Shown here piece after piece: positions 18,168 to 28,700 of a DNA stretch of 64,000 bases; within the stretch, counting starts at the first letter, position 1, and the number at the start of each line of letters is the position of its first letter. The notes below the pieces were generated by a model. That model was not told the origin of the DNA. It saw only the letters and a program-made list of their open reading frames with translations, and did no database searches. The DNA is from an uncultured Shewanella sp. (lineage in GTDB: Bacteria > Pseudomonadota > Gammaproteobacteria > Enterobacterales > Shewanellaceae). The stretch lies in assembly GCF_947491715.1 (NCBI RefSeq), contig NZ_CANLKR010000001.1, positions 310,001 to 374,000 on the forward strand, read 5' to 3'. The translations under genes and the position numbers were made by a program.

Positions 18168-18273
18168 AGTATTTTTTGCCTTTACCAATGAGTCCAACTC
18201 AATGCGTATTGACCATGTGATGCGTTAAACTCATTTTATGGTGTCTAAATTAATTAAGGCAGTGCTATGCGTG

Positions 18274-18319
18274 ATTTGCAAGTATTTGGCGTGACATACA
18301 GTTAAAGATCTTCTGTGCC
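18274..18319. repeat. degenerate intergenic repeat, copy 1
   Basis: Begins with ATTTGCAAGTATTTG, found again exactly at 20736-20750. The next 30 bases remain similar (cagtttaaag, then tgtgcc/agtgcc). It marks the duplication that also generated the lipoprotein fragment and the paired GNAT genes. Confidence 0.6.
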
Positions 18320-18462
18320 TTTGTGACAATATAACAAAGTACGCTTCTGCATCGGGTTACATCGCAATATTTTTCCATAGCCTATAAATGACTATAGCTC
18401 TACAGGGCTTTAGGCATACTTCCATTCAAACTTAATGTGTCATACCAGTTATGCTACTGAAA

Positions 18463-18930
18463 AACAGAATGCGGGTAGGTGATTATACCACTGGAGATCA
18501 AGATTCTGGTTTGCCTGAAGATGGTTACCTGAAAGGCTATCCTCCCGCACTTGTCGGTAGCCGTGACAACTCAAAAAAATGGATAGACGTATTTGTTAAT
18601 TTTGGCGTCGAAACGGCTAGATCTTTTCCTTATAATGCGACGCCTGTTATGCAAACAGATATTTTGGGATTAGACTCATTTCCAATCACTTCTATGACGC
18701 CATCATGGGCAACACCTGTTGCGTTATCACGGGCTATACATCTTAGAAATACTAATTTTTATAGAGGTGATATACCTAATGATTTGATTAATAGTATAAA
18801 GTTAGATATGACTCCGAAATTATGTCGTTATTCGGGGTGGAAAAGAAACGAGTATAAGTACAAATGTAAAATGCAAGATCCTTTGAAACATCGACAACAT
18901 GAAGTTTATCGGTTGGGTTTTCTTGATTAA
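18463..18930 (+). pseudogene. C-terminal fragment of a paralog of the 504-residue lipoprotein
   Basis: The frame encodes about 155 residues that align end to end with the last 150 residues of the lipoprotein at 19194-20708: VGDY against VGDF, RDNSKKWIDVFVNFG against RDNSKQWIDIFVNFG, then DILGLDSFPITSM against DMLGLDSYPITSM, and CKMQDPLKHRQHEVYRLGFLD against CKMQDPLLWRQHEVYRLDYLD. Similarity starts abruptly around 18463 with no signal peptide or lipobox, and the in-frame ATG at 18451 has no convincing ribosome site. It is therefore best read as a remnant of a deleted duplicate. Its frame is still open and well conserved, so recent origin or selection on the C-terminal domain is possible. Confidence 0.75.
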
Positions 18931-19193
18931 GCTTTGGCTTGATTAACCTGTAAGTTTAAATAACCTGATAGCTGAATAAGGATTGCGCTGATCGCCCGCC
19001 TCGAAATTGTGTTTTTCGACTAAACATGAGTTGAAAGCAATAGAGGTGGGCTGGTGAATTAATCTTAAGCCCTCTTGAAGCAATATTTTTAACTCACTCC
19101 AATATGCCCTTGATATAAAAATCAACTTTTCGTTTACACAAAGATTTGTTAGCGATATGTTAATTATGGTTGGTTAAATGGTATTGAATTCAT

Positions 19194-20708
19194 ATGAAAC
19201 AAAGACGCATAATCTTTTTGACTTTTTTAAGCTTAATACTCAGTGCTTGTGGTGGCAGTGGTAGCAATGATGACAGTCCCCCGCCTGCTGAAGAGCCCTC
19301 TAAAGAACCTCCGGAGATTGTTGAACCTGTTCCCGAGACTCCACAGCAGCATTTTAAGCCGCAAGTTGATGACTGGCTTACTGAAAAAATAACGCAGTTA
19401 AATGCATTGAACTGTGAAATTGATAATAATGATGAAGCTTGTGAACAGGTGAGCTTAACGTTTTCCGATGGTGAATTTTTACAAGAAAAGTCCGATCCAA
19501 ATCAAACGATACTTATTTTGGATTATGGACTTGAGTTTTCTGCCACTGTGCGTTATCGCAGTAGAGTCAAAGCCATTTTTAAACAAGCAGATACAGGTTA
19601 TTATCAACAAAATGATTGGGGTGATTATAATCCAGCTTTTGAATTACCTGTTTTTGTTGTTGATACTTTAAAAGCAATCGACAACTTTTCCGATGAAGAC
19701 AAGCAAGCGCGATTTATTCCTGCCGCTTGGCTAACGCCTTTATATACGGTATTTAATGAAATTTATCCTTATTCAAATTATCAAGAGTTTAGCGGTCACG
19801 GTGTCATACCTTTTACTTATTTGCTGGAACATAACCCATTAGCAGAATTTGTGATTGCGCCACAACCCCACTTTTTTAAACATAAAACCGATTTATTTTG
19901 TTATCCAAATCAGATTGAAGATGAACAAACGAAGACCAATTTACAAAGGCTAACTGAGTATATTACTGATATTTCGGCTGATTTTAAAGAAAATGTTCTG
20001 GATAAGCAAAGTGTGGATTATATCAATTATTCTGGGGGCTATACATTAGCCAGCATCGAAAGTTTATGGGCGTCCTATTGCAGTACACCTCAGCCGTCAA
20101 TGGAAGAAAAAAAGGCATTGCTTAATACTGTGCGGCCATTTTATGAAGTACTGTTTAATTCTCAGAGCGTATTGGTTTTTCAGGCAACCGATATCAATAT
20201 GTCGGTGGATAATAATGCACTTGATATTGATAAGGCTTACATTAATAGGATCTTGGTGGGTGATTTTGCTTCATTAGACTCTCAGCTACCCAGCACAGGT
20301 ATGATTAATGATATAGCCGCTCCAGCACTGGAGCCCAACAGGGATAATTCTAAACAATGGATAGATATATTTGTTAATTTTGGCATTACTCCCATTCGTC
20401 CATTTCCTTATAATAACACCCCATTAATGGAAACGGATATGCTAGGTTTAGACTCTTATCCTATTACATCAATGCAACCTTCTTGGGCCAGTCCTTTAGC
20501 GTTATCAAGAGCGATACATATTAAGAACACTGAATTTCCAGATCGCTTGCTGGATAATTTAGTCATTGAACAAATCAAAGAAAAAATGACACCGCAAAGA
20601 TGTAACTATAGTGATTGGACGTTTTCCGATTATGAGGGAAGGTGCAAGATGCAAGATCCTTTGCTTTGGCGTCAACATGAAGTTTATCGCTTAGATTATT
20701 TGGATTAG
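19194..20708 (+). CDS. secreted lipoprotein of unknown family, paralog of the upstream fragment
   Basis: A 504-residue lipoprotein with signal peptide and lipobox LSAC (Cys about 19), then a Gly/Ser linker and a Pro/Glu-rich spacer (PPPAEEPSKEPPEIVEP region), then about 430 residues of a globular domain. Cysteine spacing (CEIDNNDEAC; CYPNQ; YCSTPQ; CNYSDW; CKMQDP) suggests disulfides outside the cytoplasm. The C-terminal block with GLDSYPITSMQPSWASPLALSRAIH and MQDPLLWRQHEVYRL is the part conserved in the fragment at 18463-18930. The ribosome site is weak. No family recognised; it is different from the 684-residue lipoprotein as far as I can see. Confidence 0.7.
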   Translation: MKQRRIIFLTFLSLILSACGGSGSNDDSPPPAEEPSKEPPEIVEPVPETPQQHFKPQVDDWLTEKITQLNALNCEIDNNDEACEQVSLTFSDGEFLQEKSDPNQTILILDYGLEFSATVRYRSRVKAIFKQADTGYYQQNDWGDYNPAFELPVFVVDTLKAIDNFSDEDKQARFIPAAWLTPLYTVFNEIYPYSNYQEFSGHGVIPFTYLLEHNPLAEFVIAPQPHFFKHKTDLFCYPNQIEDEQTKTNLQRLTEYITDISADFKENVLDKQSVDYINYSGGYTLASIESLWASYCSTPQPSMEEKKALLNTVRPFYEVLFNSQSVLVFQATDINMSVDNNALDIDKAYINRILVGDFASLDSQLPSTGMINDIAAPALEPNRDNSKQWIDIFVNFGITPIRPFPYNNTPLMETDMLGLDSYPITSMQPSWASPLALSRAIHIKNTEFPDRLLDNLVIEQIKEKMTPQRCNYSDWTFSDYEGRCKMQDPLLWRQHEVYRLDYLD

Positions 20709-20735
20709 GTACATTTATGCACTGTTAAAACAGGC

Positions 20736-20785
20736 ATTTGCAAGTATTTGTTGTGATGCAGTTTAAAGGTATCCAGTGCCAAGCG
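20736..20785. repeat. degenerate intergenic repeat, copy 2
   Basis: Second copy of the ATTTGCAAGTATTTG motif seen at 18274, here between the 504-residue lipoprotein and the convergent GNAT gene. Confidence 0.6.
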
Positions 20786-20848
20786 ATAATACAGAGTTAA
20801 ACTTATTTAGCTGTAAAGTGCTATTAAAGAATGAGCCCTAAAGAGTCA

Positions 20849-21367
20849 CTACCAAGGGAGGCCATTCAAATTGATATGGTTGGGATTGAGTTTAGTGTGA
20901 GTGCTTAAGAGTAAGGTGTTGGAACGATAAGTTTCAACACCTTGTTTTTGCTTGAAGATCAACTTAGCTTTAATGGCGTACCAATGATTTTTCTGATAAA
21001 AAGGAATAAGTTCATCTTTACAGAGCAGCAAGCTATGTTGAACATTCAGTTGGTTAAAAAGAGTTGTAAAACCTTGTGTGAGAAGTATGCTGGCGTACCC
21101 CTTACCTTGATGCTGTTGAGCAGTGATAAGATTACTGAGCCCAGCAACTGGCATTGTGATGCCATCAAATTCAACTTCACGCAGCACAATATGGAAAAAA
21201 GCCAATAGTTCATCTTTTTGTTTTAGCATAACGCTCATATCAGGTTTAGCCCATTGCCTTTGTTTCACAAAAGGGATATGCCCAAAATTGTCTTCGATAT
21301 GCGCTTGTTGTCGATTTTTTTCGATTAAAGGCAGCTTTTGATATTGCTGAACATGGAGGTGTGGCAC
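20849..21367 (-). CDS. GNAT family acetyltransferase, copy 2 of a local paralog pair
   Basis: A 172-residue GNAT-type protein, close relative of the one at 17655-18167. The CoA loop is HQGKGYASILL after VAGLSNLITA, and SLLLCKDELIPFYQKNHWY follows. Shared blocks with copy 1 include RQWA-PD, the REVEFD/REATFD strand and the C-terminal INLNGLPW. The start is GTG at 21367 with AGGA six bases upstream. It is convergent with the lipoprotein gene. Substrate unknown; whether it acts with the lipoprotein is only a neighbourhood inference. Confidence 0.78.
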   Translation of the reverse strand: MPHLHVQQYQKLPLIEKNRQQAHIEDNFGHIPFVKQRQWAKPDMSVMLKQKDELLAFFHIVLREVEFDGITMPVAGLSNLITAQQHQGKGYASILLTQGFTTLFNQLNVQHSLLLCKDELIPFYQKNHWYAIKAKLIFKQKQGVETYRSNTLLLSTHTKLNPNHINLNGLPW

Positions 21368-21537
21368 TGGTGTTCCTTTTTATTTCTCATCCTTGTTTGT
21401 TAAGGCATTATAGGCTTTATTGAGATTCATTAAAATCACTATTTTATTGGAAAACCGTGATGTCAGAGATGAAAGCAAGCTTGTTAGATTATTCCTATAA
21501 TTTTTACTATCGGCTTTTTTACAGTAATAGAAACATA

Positions 21538-22188
21538 ATGAAATATAAGCTTGTTAGTTTTGATTTTGATGGCACTTTGTGTAATACCTTTGCAGCGATT
21601 AAAGCAGCTTTATCTATCGTTATTCCAAATGTTAACTTGGATTCTTTACCCGATAAGTTAACCTCAGGTGAGAGCTTCATTACGGTATTGCATACTTTGA
21701 CAGGCTCTGCGTTATCCGATAGGGCAATATTGCACTTATATGATAACTTTTGCCAAGTTTATAATACGCAATGTACTGCTTTACAGATTTTATATCCAGA
21801 TACGACAGCTTTACTAACCCATTTTAGCTCTCAAGGAGTTAAGCTTGCTATTGTGAGTAATAAAGAAGAAAAGGCAATTGTGGATTTTTTAGATGTGAAT
21901 GGTTTAGGCACTCTATTTGACTTAATCATTGGAGAGAGAAAAGGATTAAGGAAGAAGCCTTCTGCGGACAGTTATCATAATATTATTCAACCGACTTTAC
22001 CTAAACTCGCCCCACAAGATATGTTGCATTTTGGCGATACGGTAATTGATATCGATTACGCTAAAGCGATTGGTGCGAGCAGTGTTTATGTTTGCCATGG
22101 ATTTGGTCGAGATGACATATGTATTGCACATGAGCCAACCTATGTGTGTTCTTCTTTTAAAGAATGCTTTTCACTATTTTTCGATTAG
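21538..22188 (+). CDS. HAD-superfamily hydrolase, phosphoglycolate-phosphatase-like
   Basis: A 216-residue HAD phosphatase. Motif I is FDFDGTLC (nucleophile Asp and acid/base Asp), motif II IVSNKEE (Ser), motif III Lys in LRKKPSADSY and motif IV HFGDTVIDIDYAKAIGA. The alpha-helical cap lies between motifs I and II, as in subclass I (PGP/Gph-type). It dephosphorylates a small phosphate ester in the cytoplasm; substrate is not predictable. The ATG at 21538 starts directly before motif I as in the family; a GTG/ATG pair at 21457-21462 would add 27 residues. Confidence 0.82.
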   Translation: MKYKLVSFDFDGTLCNTFAAIKAALSIVIPNVNLDSLPDKLTSGESFITVLHTLTGSALSDRAILHLYDNFCQVYNTQCTALQILYPDTTALLTHFSSQGVKLAIVSNKEEKAIVDFLDVNGLGTLFDLIIGERKGLRKKPSADSYHNIIQPTLPKLAPQDMLHFGDTVIDIDYAKAIGASSVYVCHGFGRDDICIAHEPTYVCSSFKECFSLFFD

Positions 22189-22437
22189 TTTATCTAATGA
22201 TTATAGGCATTATTTTTGACACTTGCTTTTTTGTGGAAGTGACTTATTCCAGTTGTAGCGTTCATTTTAGAGTGGTAATAATGAGTGAGTCATAAGATAA
22301 GAATGTTCATCATGTTTCTTTATTGAATCTTGTTGGTTTTATCATTAGATTAATTCATGCTTTTTTCGTCATGTTTAATTGGATTTTATCAAAAAATAAG
22401 GCAGAATTGCGCATTATTATTAACTTAAGTAGATGTG

Positions 22438-23094
22438 ATGAACATGCTTGAAGTGAAATTGATGGGTGTGTTGTGGCTTATTGGGATCTTGGCTGAGGCC
22501 ATGACTGGAGCATTAGCCGCTGGAAAGAAACAAATGGATCTTTTTGGTGTAGTGATTATAGGTTGCGTAACAGCCATTGGCGGAGGCACACTTCGAGATA
22601 TGCTACTGGGAAATTATCCTTTAATTTGGGTTGAAAATGTTCATTATTTAGTCGCTATTGCGTTGGCGTCTTTATTTACTGTGATGATCGCACCGATTAT
22701 GCGTTATTTATCAAAAGTGTTTTTAATGATTGATGCATTAGGCTTAGCGGTTTTTTCCATTATTGGCGCTCAAAAAACATTACTGTTAGGCTTTAGTCCC
22801 ATTGTGGCTGTGGTCATGGGATTAGTTACTGGAGTATTTGGTGGTGTGATCCGAGATATTTTGTGTCATCAAATGCCACTGATTTTTAAAAAAGAGTTAT
22901 ACGCTTTGGTTGCCATTCTAACTGCTTCACTTTATATCACCATGAAGTTATTAGGCGTGGTTGAATGGGTTAACTTATTTGTGTCTTTAACCTTAGGTTT
23001 TGGTTTCAGATTATTGGCAATACGGTATCATTGGGGGATGCCTAAGTTTGATTATCAGTATGCGGCTGAAAATTCATCCGATAAAGCCCATTAA
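22438..23094 (+). CDS. trimeric intracellular cation (TRIC/UPF0126) channel family protein
   Basis: An inner-membrane protein of 218 residues with about seven membrane segments and two repeats of the UPF0126 signature, GCVTAIGGGTLRDMLLGNYP and GVFGGVIRDILCHQMPLIF. Bacterial members of this family are TRIC-type potassium-permeable channels related to YicG. Start options are GTG 22435, ATG 22438 and ATG 22444. It precedes tadA by 29 bp in the same orientation, so the two are probably co-transcribed. Confidence 0.85.
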   Translation: MNMLEVKLMGVLWLIGILAEAMTGALAAGKKQMDLFGVVIIGCVTAIGGGTLRDMLLGNYPLIWVENVHYLVAIALASLFTVMIAPIMRYLSKVFLMIDALGLAVFSIIGAQKTLLLGFSPIVAVVMGLVTGVFGGVIRDILCHQMPLIFKKELYALVAILTASLYITMKLLGVVEWVNLFVSLTLGFGFRLLAIRYHWGMPKFDYQYAAENSSDKAH

Positions 23095-23123
23095 ATGCAT
23101 TTAAAATCCGATATGGAGCCAGT

Positions 23124-23621
23124 TTGTCACAATTAATTGAAGATCAGTATTTCATGAAGATGGCTATGGAAATGGCTGTTAAAGCCGAAGAAAGAGGTGA
23201 AGTACCTGTCGGGGCGGTATTGGTCAAAGGTGGACAGGTGATCAGTACAGGATTTAATTTGAGCATTACTTTACATGATCCTAGCGCGCATGCTGAAATG
23301 GAATGTTTACGTCGAGCCGGTAAGCAATTAGAAAATTACCGACTTTTAGAGACGACGCTATATGTGACTTTAGAGCCTTGTGCTATGTGTGCAGGTGCTA
23401 TGGTTCACTCTCGCGTCAGGCGTTTAGTGTATGGGGCCAGTGACGCAAAAACGGGGGCTGCGGGGAGCGTACTTGATTTGGTCAGGCATCCACACTTTAA
23501 TCATCAACTTGATGTTGTTTCGGGAGTACTCGGTGATGCGTGCAGTGAACAGCTGAGTCAATTTTTTCGCCGTAGACGAAAAGAAAAAAAAGCTATTAAG
23601 GCTGCGTTAAAAGAAAAATAG
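23124..23621 (+). CDS. tadA: tRNA-specific adenosine deaminase
   Basis: TadA, the essential zinc deaminase converting A34 to inosine in tRNA-Arg(ACG). The 165-residue protein has the deaminase motifs HAEME (zinc ligand His about 56, catalytic Glu about 58) and PCAMC (zinc ligands Cys about 86 and 89), plus VPVGAVLV, NYRLLETTLYVTLEP and DAKTGAAGS, all diagnostic for TadA. The start is TTG at 23124 behind GGAG; the next ATG at 23154 would cut off conserved residues. It is followed, after a gene-free gap, by convergent mltF; the tadA-mltF-purL order is typical of Shewanella. Confidence 0.95.
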   Translation: MSQLIEDQYFMKMAMEMAVKAEERGEVPVGAVLVKGGQVISTGFNLSITLHDPSAHAEMECLRRAGKQLENYRLLETTLYVTLEPCAMCAGAMVHSRVRRLVYGASDAKTGAAGSVLDLVRHPHFNHQLDVVSGVLGDACSEQLSQFFRRRRKEKKAIKAALKEK

Positions 23622-23965
23622 CGTCAGGTAAACCTTAACAAAATGTGAGCTAGCTTATTTGTTAAATCACTTCAAATAGAGTAATAAACTAGGCGCTTTT
23701 TAAGGTTAAAAGCGAGGGAGGATAGTCGACTTTTGACATGGCAAAAAATTGCTTTTGTCTATTAAGGGTTTTAGTTAACCGGGTTTTCCTCAAGCTACGC
23801 CGTCTTGCTGCAAAGTGATTGAATCTGGTTCGTTTCATATTTGGCCCCGTATTTTTATTCCATTGTTATTTTTTCATTATGCCTACTTAATATAGCATGA
23901 CTGGTCGTGAGAGCGAGCACTCAAACTGAGTGCACGAAAAATGAATGGGGGAGTGAGAAGGTTTA
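23622..23965. other. intergenic region between convergent tadA and mltF
   Basis: About 340 bp with no gene. A short hairpin CGCTTTT (23694-23700) / AAAAGCG (23708-23714) is visible, but it has no T-run after it. Confidence 0.35.
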
Positions 23966-25498
23966 TCATAAATTTTGCTGTGACGAAGCATCGTTATTGC
24001 TTGTAATATCGGCAGTTTGCGTATTGGGCGTATTATCATCAAGTTGTATATTTTGATTATCAACCCAAACAAGCGTGTCGTAATAACGTCGAATGCTATC
24101 CACATAGTGAACGGCTTGTTTACCGCTGGCATAACCGTAGCGTGTATTTTTGTAATATTGTCGTTGTTGTAACAGCGGTAAGGCTTGTTTCACATCACGC
24201 CAAGCGCTGGGATCCAGCCCCATGGTTTGAGCGAGTTTACGCGCATCTTCGAGATGACCTATACCAATATTATAAGAGGCTAAAGCAAACCACATTCGCT
24301 GATTATCCGGAATAGAGTCTGGTAATCTATCAAGGATCTCTTTTAAATATCGCGCACCGCCTTCAATGCTCTGTGTCGGATCAAGTCGATTTTTTATTCC
24401 TAATTGTTTGGCTGTCGCTAAGGTCAGCATCATTAAGCCGCGAACACCAGTAGGAGAACGCGCATTAGGTTTCCAATGTGACTCTTGATAGGCGGTGGCC
24501 GCGAGCTTTCGCCAATCTAAATCTCCAGCATTTTTCTGAAAAGTGTCTTGATATTGAGGTAAACGTGTATCTATGGCTTGAATGAAGGCGCGTGTATCGA
24601 CGTAATCAAAGCGTTGGACATGGGCAAAATATTTTTCATTCAAATGAGCAAGCACGCCAGCTTTTTGCTCTTGGTGCCAAAAACTGAGGAGTTCACTCAT
24701 TAATTTATCGCTGTTCTCTTTTGGTAATAACCAAACGATGGCTTGCTGCTTTTTCAGTACTGGTCCTGCACGTAATTCAGGCATGTAGCGACGGTTAATG
24801 TTGAATGTTGTGGAGTTCGCTAAGGTATAAGGGATTTCACCACTGTCAATCATGCCCAGTAATTCAGCGTTATCTTTATCGCTGACTTGTTGCCACTTTA
24901 ATTGAGGATTATCTTGATTCAGTGTTGATAAAATATCGGCAAAGGATGAGTTAGCCGTTACCGTGATTTCATCGGAGAGTTGGGCGATATGTTTAGGCTT
25001 GTCGGTGCCTTGCCTATAAACTAAGAGTTGATCGACGCGGTATAAAACAGGACCAATGCGATAATGCTTACGGCGCTCGGCTGTTTCTGTTAATCCAGCG
25101 GCAATAATATCAATATCACCTTGTGCCATGGCTTGGTAAAGTTCATCAATATTAGCATAAGGTTTAATGATTAAGGTTTGGTTTAAGTAATTAGCAAAGG
25201 ACTGGGCCATTTCATAGTCAAAACCTGAACTGCCTTGATCGGTTGTAAAATAAATACTGGGGCCAAATAAGGTGCCCACTTTTAGAGCAGGACCTTGCGT
25301 ATCCTTGCTCAACATTTGAGGAGACTTTTTATGGTTATCGACAGAACTTGTCACTGCTGTGGACGGGCTCGTTTCACTGCTGTTTTCGTTTGCCTCTTTT
25401 GAGCTTGGGATCACAGTCTCCGTATTAAAAGGCTGAACCGATGCTTTTTGGCATCCGGCAAGCGTAAGAAGACAAAATAAGAATAGCAGTTTTTTCAT
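23966..25498 (-). CDS. mltF: membrane-bound lytic murein transglycosylase F
   Basis: A 510-residue outer-membrane lipoprotein (lipobox LAGC, Cys 16), then a Ser/Thr-rich linker, a solute-binding-protein family 3-like domain (about 70-300; [42 protein letters not shown]) and a C-terminal SLT/goose-lysozyme-like catalytic domain with [18 protein letters not shown], where the Glu is catalytic, and [14 protein letters not shown]. It cleaves peptidoglycan to 1,6-anhydro products. Length fits the family (about 518 in E. coli). It is divergent from purL, as in related genomes. Confidence 0.95.
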   Translation of the reverse strand: MKKLLFLFCLLTLAGCQKASVQPFNTETVIPSSKEANENSSETSPSTAVTSSVDNHKKSPQMLSKDTQGPALKVGTLFGPSIYFTTDQGSSGFDYEMAQSFANYLNQTLIIKPYANIDELYQAMAQGDIDIIAAGLTETAERRKHYRIGPVLYRVDQLLVYRQGTDKPKHIAQLSDEITVTANSSFADILSTLNQDNPQLKWQQVSDKDNAELLGMIDSGEIPYTLANSTTFNINRRYMPELRAGPVLKKQQAIVWLLPKENSDKLMSELLSFWHQEQKAGVLAHLNEKYFAHVQRFDYVDTRAFIQAIDTRLPQYQDTFQKNAGDLDWRKLAATAYQESHWKPNARSPTGVRGLMMLTLATAKQLGIKNRLDPTQSIEGGARYLKEILDRLPDSIPDNQRMWFALASYNIGIGHLEDARKLAQTMGLDPSAWRDVKQALPLLQQRQYYKNTRYGYASGKQAVHYVDSIRRYYDTLVWVDNQNIQLDDNTPNTQTADITSNNDASSQQNL

Positions 25499-25770
25499 AA
25501 ATTTAACTTACTTTTTAGGCACTTTTTTCAAAAACAGCCAGCGATAATACCATAAAAGCCGCTTTTGAACAAAAAGTATCCTCTTAGCCATTGGTCTGGT
25601 ATTGTTTTTTGCTTTTTCATGGAGAATTTAAATGGTGATATTGATTCATTTTGCACTCAGCTGGAAACACTGTTTTACGATTAGAGTTCGGGTGATTTGT
25701 CAGGGACATTTCCCTATAATGGCGCCAGATTTTGACCCTGCAATAATCAATCATAAGGTGAAATGACGTG

Positions 25771-28700
25771 ATGGAGATCATCCGCGGAGCCCCTGCACTT
25801 TCAGCGTTTAGAGTACAAAAATTAATGCAAGCTTGTGAAGCCGCTGCTTTACCCATAAAAGCCATTTATTCCGAATATATTCATCTTGCTGATATTGATT
25901 CACAATTAACGACTGCCGAGCAGCAGCAACTGAATACCTTATTGACTTACGGTCCAGCTACTGAGGCGGCCTCACCTAAAGGAAAGTTGTACTTTGTTGC
26001 TCCACGCCCTGGCACTTTGTCTCCATGGTCATCTAAAGCAACTGATATCGCCCATAATTGCGGCTTAAATAAAGTTAAACGTCTGGAACGTGGCATCGCT
26101 TATTACATTGATGCAGTGCCTCTTAATGAAGAGCAAGAGCGGCAGCTGTTACCTTTGCTTTATGATCGTATGGTAGAGGTGGTATTCAACGACTTGGATG
26201 ACGGTGAAATATTATTTGCACACACCACACCTAAGCCGGTTAAGCGTGTCGATATACTCGGCCAAGGAAAAGCTGCGCTTATTGATGCTAACAATGATTT
26301 GGGATTAGCGTTAGCCGATGATGAGATTGATTATTTAGTTGAAAACTTCACGCGTTTAAATCGTAATCCTAATGATGTTGAATTGATGATGTTTGCTCAA
26401 GCGAACTCTGAACATTGCCGACATAAAATTTTTAATGCCGACTGGACTATTGATGGTGAGAAACAGTCAAAGTCGCTGTTTAAAATGATTAAAAATACCT
26501 ATGAGAAAACCCCTGATAATGTGCTGTCAGCTTATAAAGATAATGCAGCTGTTATGGCGGGCTCTACGGCGGGGCGTTTCTTTCCAAATCGTGAAGGGGA
26601 ATATGCTTACCACACTGAGCCGATGCATATTTTAATGAAGGTAGAAACCCATAATCACCCCACTGCGATCAGTCCTTATCCTGGTGCTGCTACTGGCTCT
26701 GGCGGAGAGATTCGGGATGAAGGAGCAACAGGGCGGGGATCTAAACCTAAAGCGGGGTTAACGGGGTTCAGTGTGTCAAACCTCAATATTCCTGGTTTTG
26801 AGCAACCTTGGGAAACACAATATGGTAAACCTGATCGTATTGTGAGTGCCCTTGATATTATGACTGAAGGCCCTTTGGGCGGTGCGGCGTTTAACAATGA
26901 ATTTGGTCGCCCTGCCTTGTTAGGTTATTTCCGTACCTATGAACAGGCAGTGAATAGTCATAATGGGTTTGAAGTGCGTGGATACCATAAGCCCATTATG
27001 TTAGCGGGTGGGTTAGGCAATATTCGTGAAGAGCATGTTCAAAAAGGGGAGATCACTGTCGGCGCGAAGTTGGTTGTGTTGGGTGGACCGGCAATGAATA
27101 TTGGTTTAGGTGGCGGTGCGGCTTCTTCAATGGCATCAGGCCAGTCCAGTGAAGCATTAGATTTTGCCTCTGTTCAACGTGAAAACCCCGAAATGGAGCG
27201 TCGCTGTCAAGAAGTGATTGACAGATGTTGGCAGCTAGGAGATGAAAACCCCATTCAATTTATTCATGATGTTGGAGCGGGTGGGTTATCGAATGCATTT
27301 CCAGAATTGGTGAATGATGGCGGCCGAGGCGGGCGATTTGAATTGCGCAATGTGCCTTCTGATGAACCGGGAATGAGTCCCCTTGAGATTTGGTGTAATG
27401 AATCTCAAGAGCGGTATGTGATGTCTGTTGCGCCAGAAAATATGGCTAGATTTAGCGCGATCTGTGAGCGTGAAAGAGCCCCTTTTGCTATTGTGGGTGA
27501 AGCAACGGCAGAGAAAGACTTGGTATTATCGGATAAACATTTTGACGATAACCCCATCGATTTACCTCTCGAAGTCTTATTGGGCAAAGCCCCGAAAATG
27601 AGTCGAACGACACAAAAATTGCAAGCTCAATCACCTGCAGTGACTCAAGAAAACATGAGTGTAAAAGAAGCGGTATTGCGTATTTTACGTTTACCTGCGG
27701 TGGCTGAGAAAACGTTTCTCATCACCATTGGTGATAGAAGCGTGACGGGACTGGTCAATCGAGACCAAATGGTCGGTCCTTGGCAAGTGCCCGTTGCAGA
27801 TTGCGCCGTTACCGCAGCCAGTTATGATGCCTATGTGGGTGAGGCAATGTCTTTAGGTGAACGCACTCCTCTGGCTTTGTTAGATTTTGGCGCTTCAGCG
27901 AGGATGGCGGTTGCAGAATCGATAATGAACATAGCAGGGACGGATATTGGGAGTTTGAAGCACATTAAGCTCTCGGCCAACTGGATGTCTGCTGCCGATC
28001 ATCCAGGAGAAGGTGCGGGTCTGTATGAAGCCGTAAAAGCCATAGGTGAGGAGCTTTGTCCTGAATTGTCATTGACAATTCCTGTGGGGAAAGACTCCAT
28101 GTCAATGCGCACTGCTTGGCAAGATGGCAGTGAACAAAAAGCGGTGACATCCCCCATGTCTTTGGTGATCACCGCGTTTGGCCGTGTTCAGGACATTCGC
28201 CATACTGTGACACCAGAGTTGAGAACCGATAAAGGTGATTCAGCGATATTACTAGTGGATTTAGGGGCTGAGCAACCGCGTCTTGGAGGCTCTTGCTTAG
28301 CACAAGTCTTTGGTGAGCTGGGTGATGTTGCACCTGATTTGAATAATGCAGCCACGTTAAGAGGTTTTTTCGAGGTGATGCAATCTCTTGTTGCTGAGCA
28401 ATCTGTCATGGCTTATCACGATCGGAGTGATGGTGGCTTGTTTACGACCTTAGTTGAGATGGCTTTTGCGGGTAATACAGGGCTTGATATTGACATCAGT
28501 GCACTACAGGGCACCCATGTTGAGCGCTTATTTAATGAAGAATTAGGCGCCGTTTTACAAGTCAGCGAAAAACAATCCACCCGAATCATGTCGCAATTTG
28601 AGCAAGTTGGGTTGAGATGCCACCGTATTGCTAAGCTCAATACCGCCGATGCCATCACTGTTATCGACGAGCAGCAACAAGTGTATAAAGAACAAAGAAG

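Noticed and set aside
18451..18930. Independent gene starting at ATG 18451
   Set aside because: No ribosome site or signal peptide, and the similarity to the 504-residue lipoprotein begins only at 18463; a fragment is the simpler reading.
23694..23714. Terminator between tadA and mltF
   Set aside because: The 7-bp hairpin has no T-run on either side.
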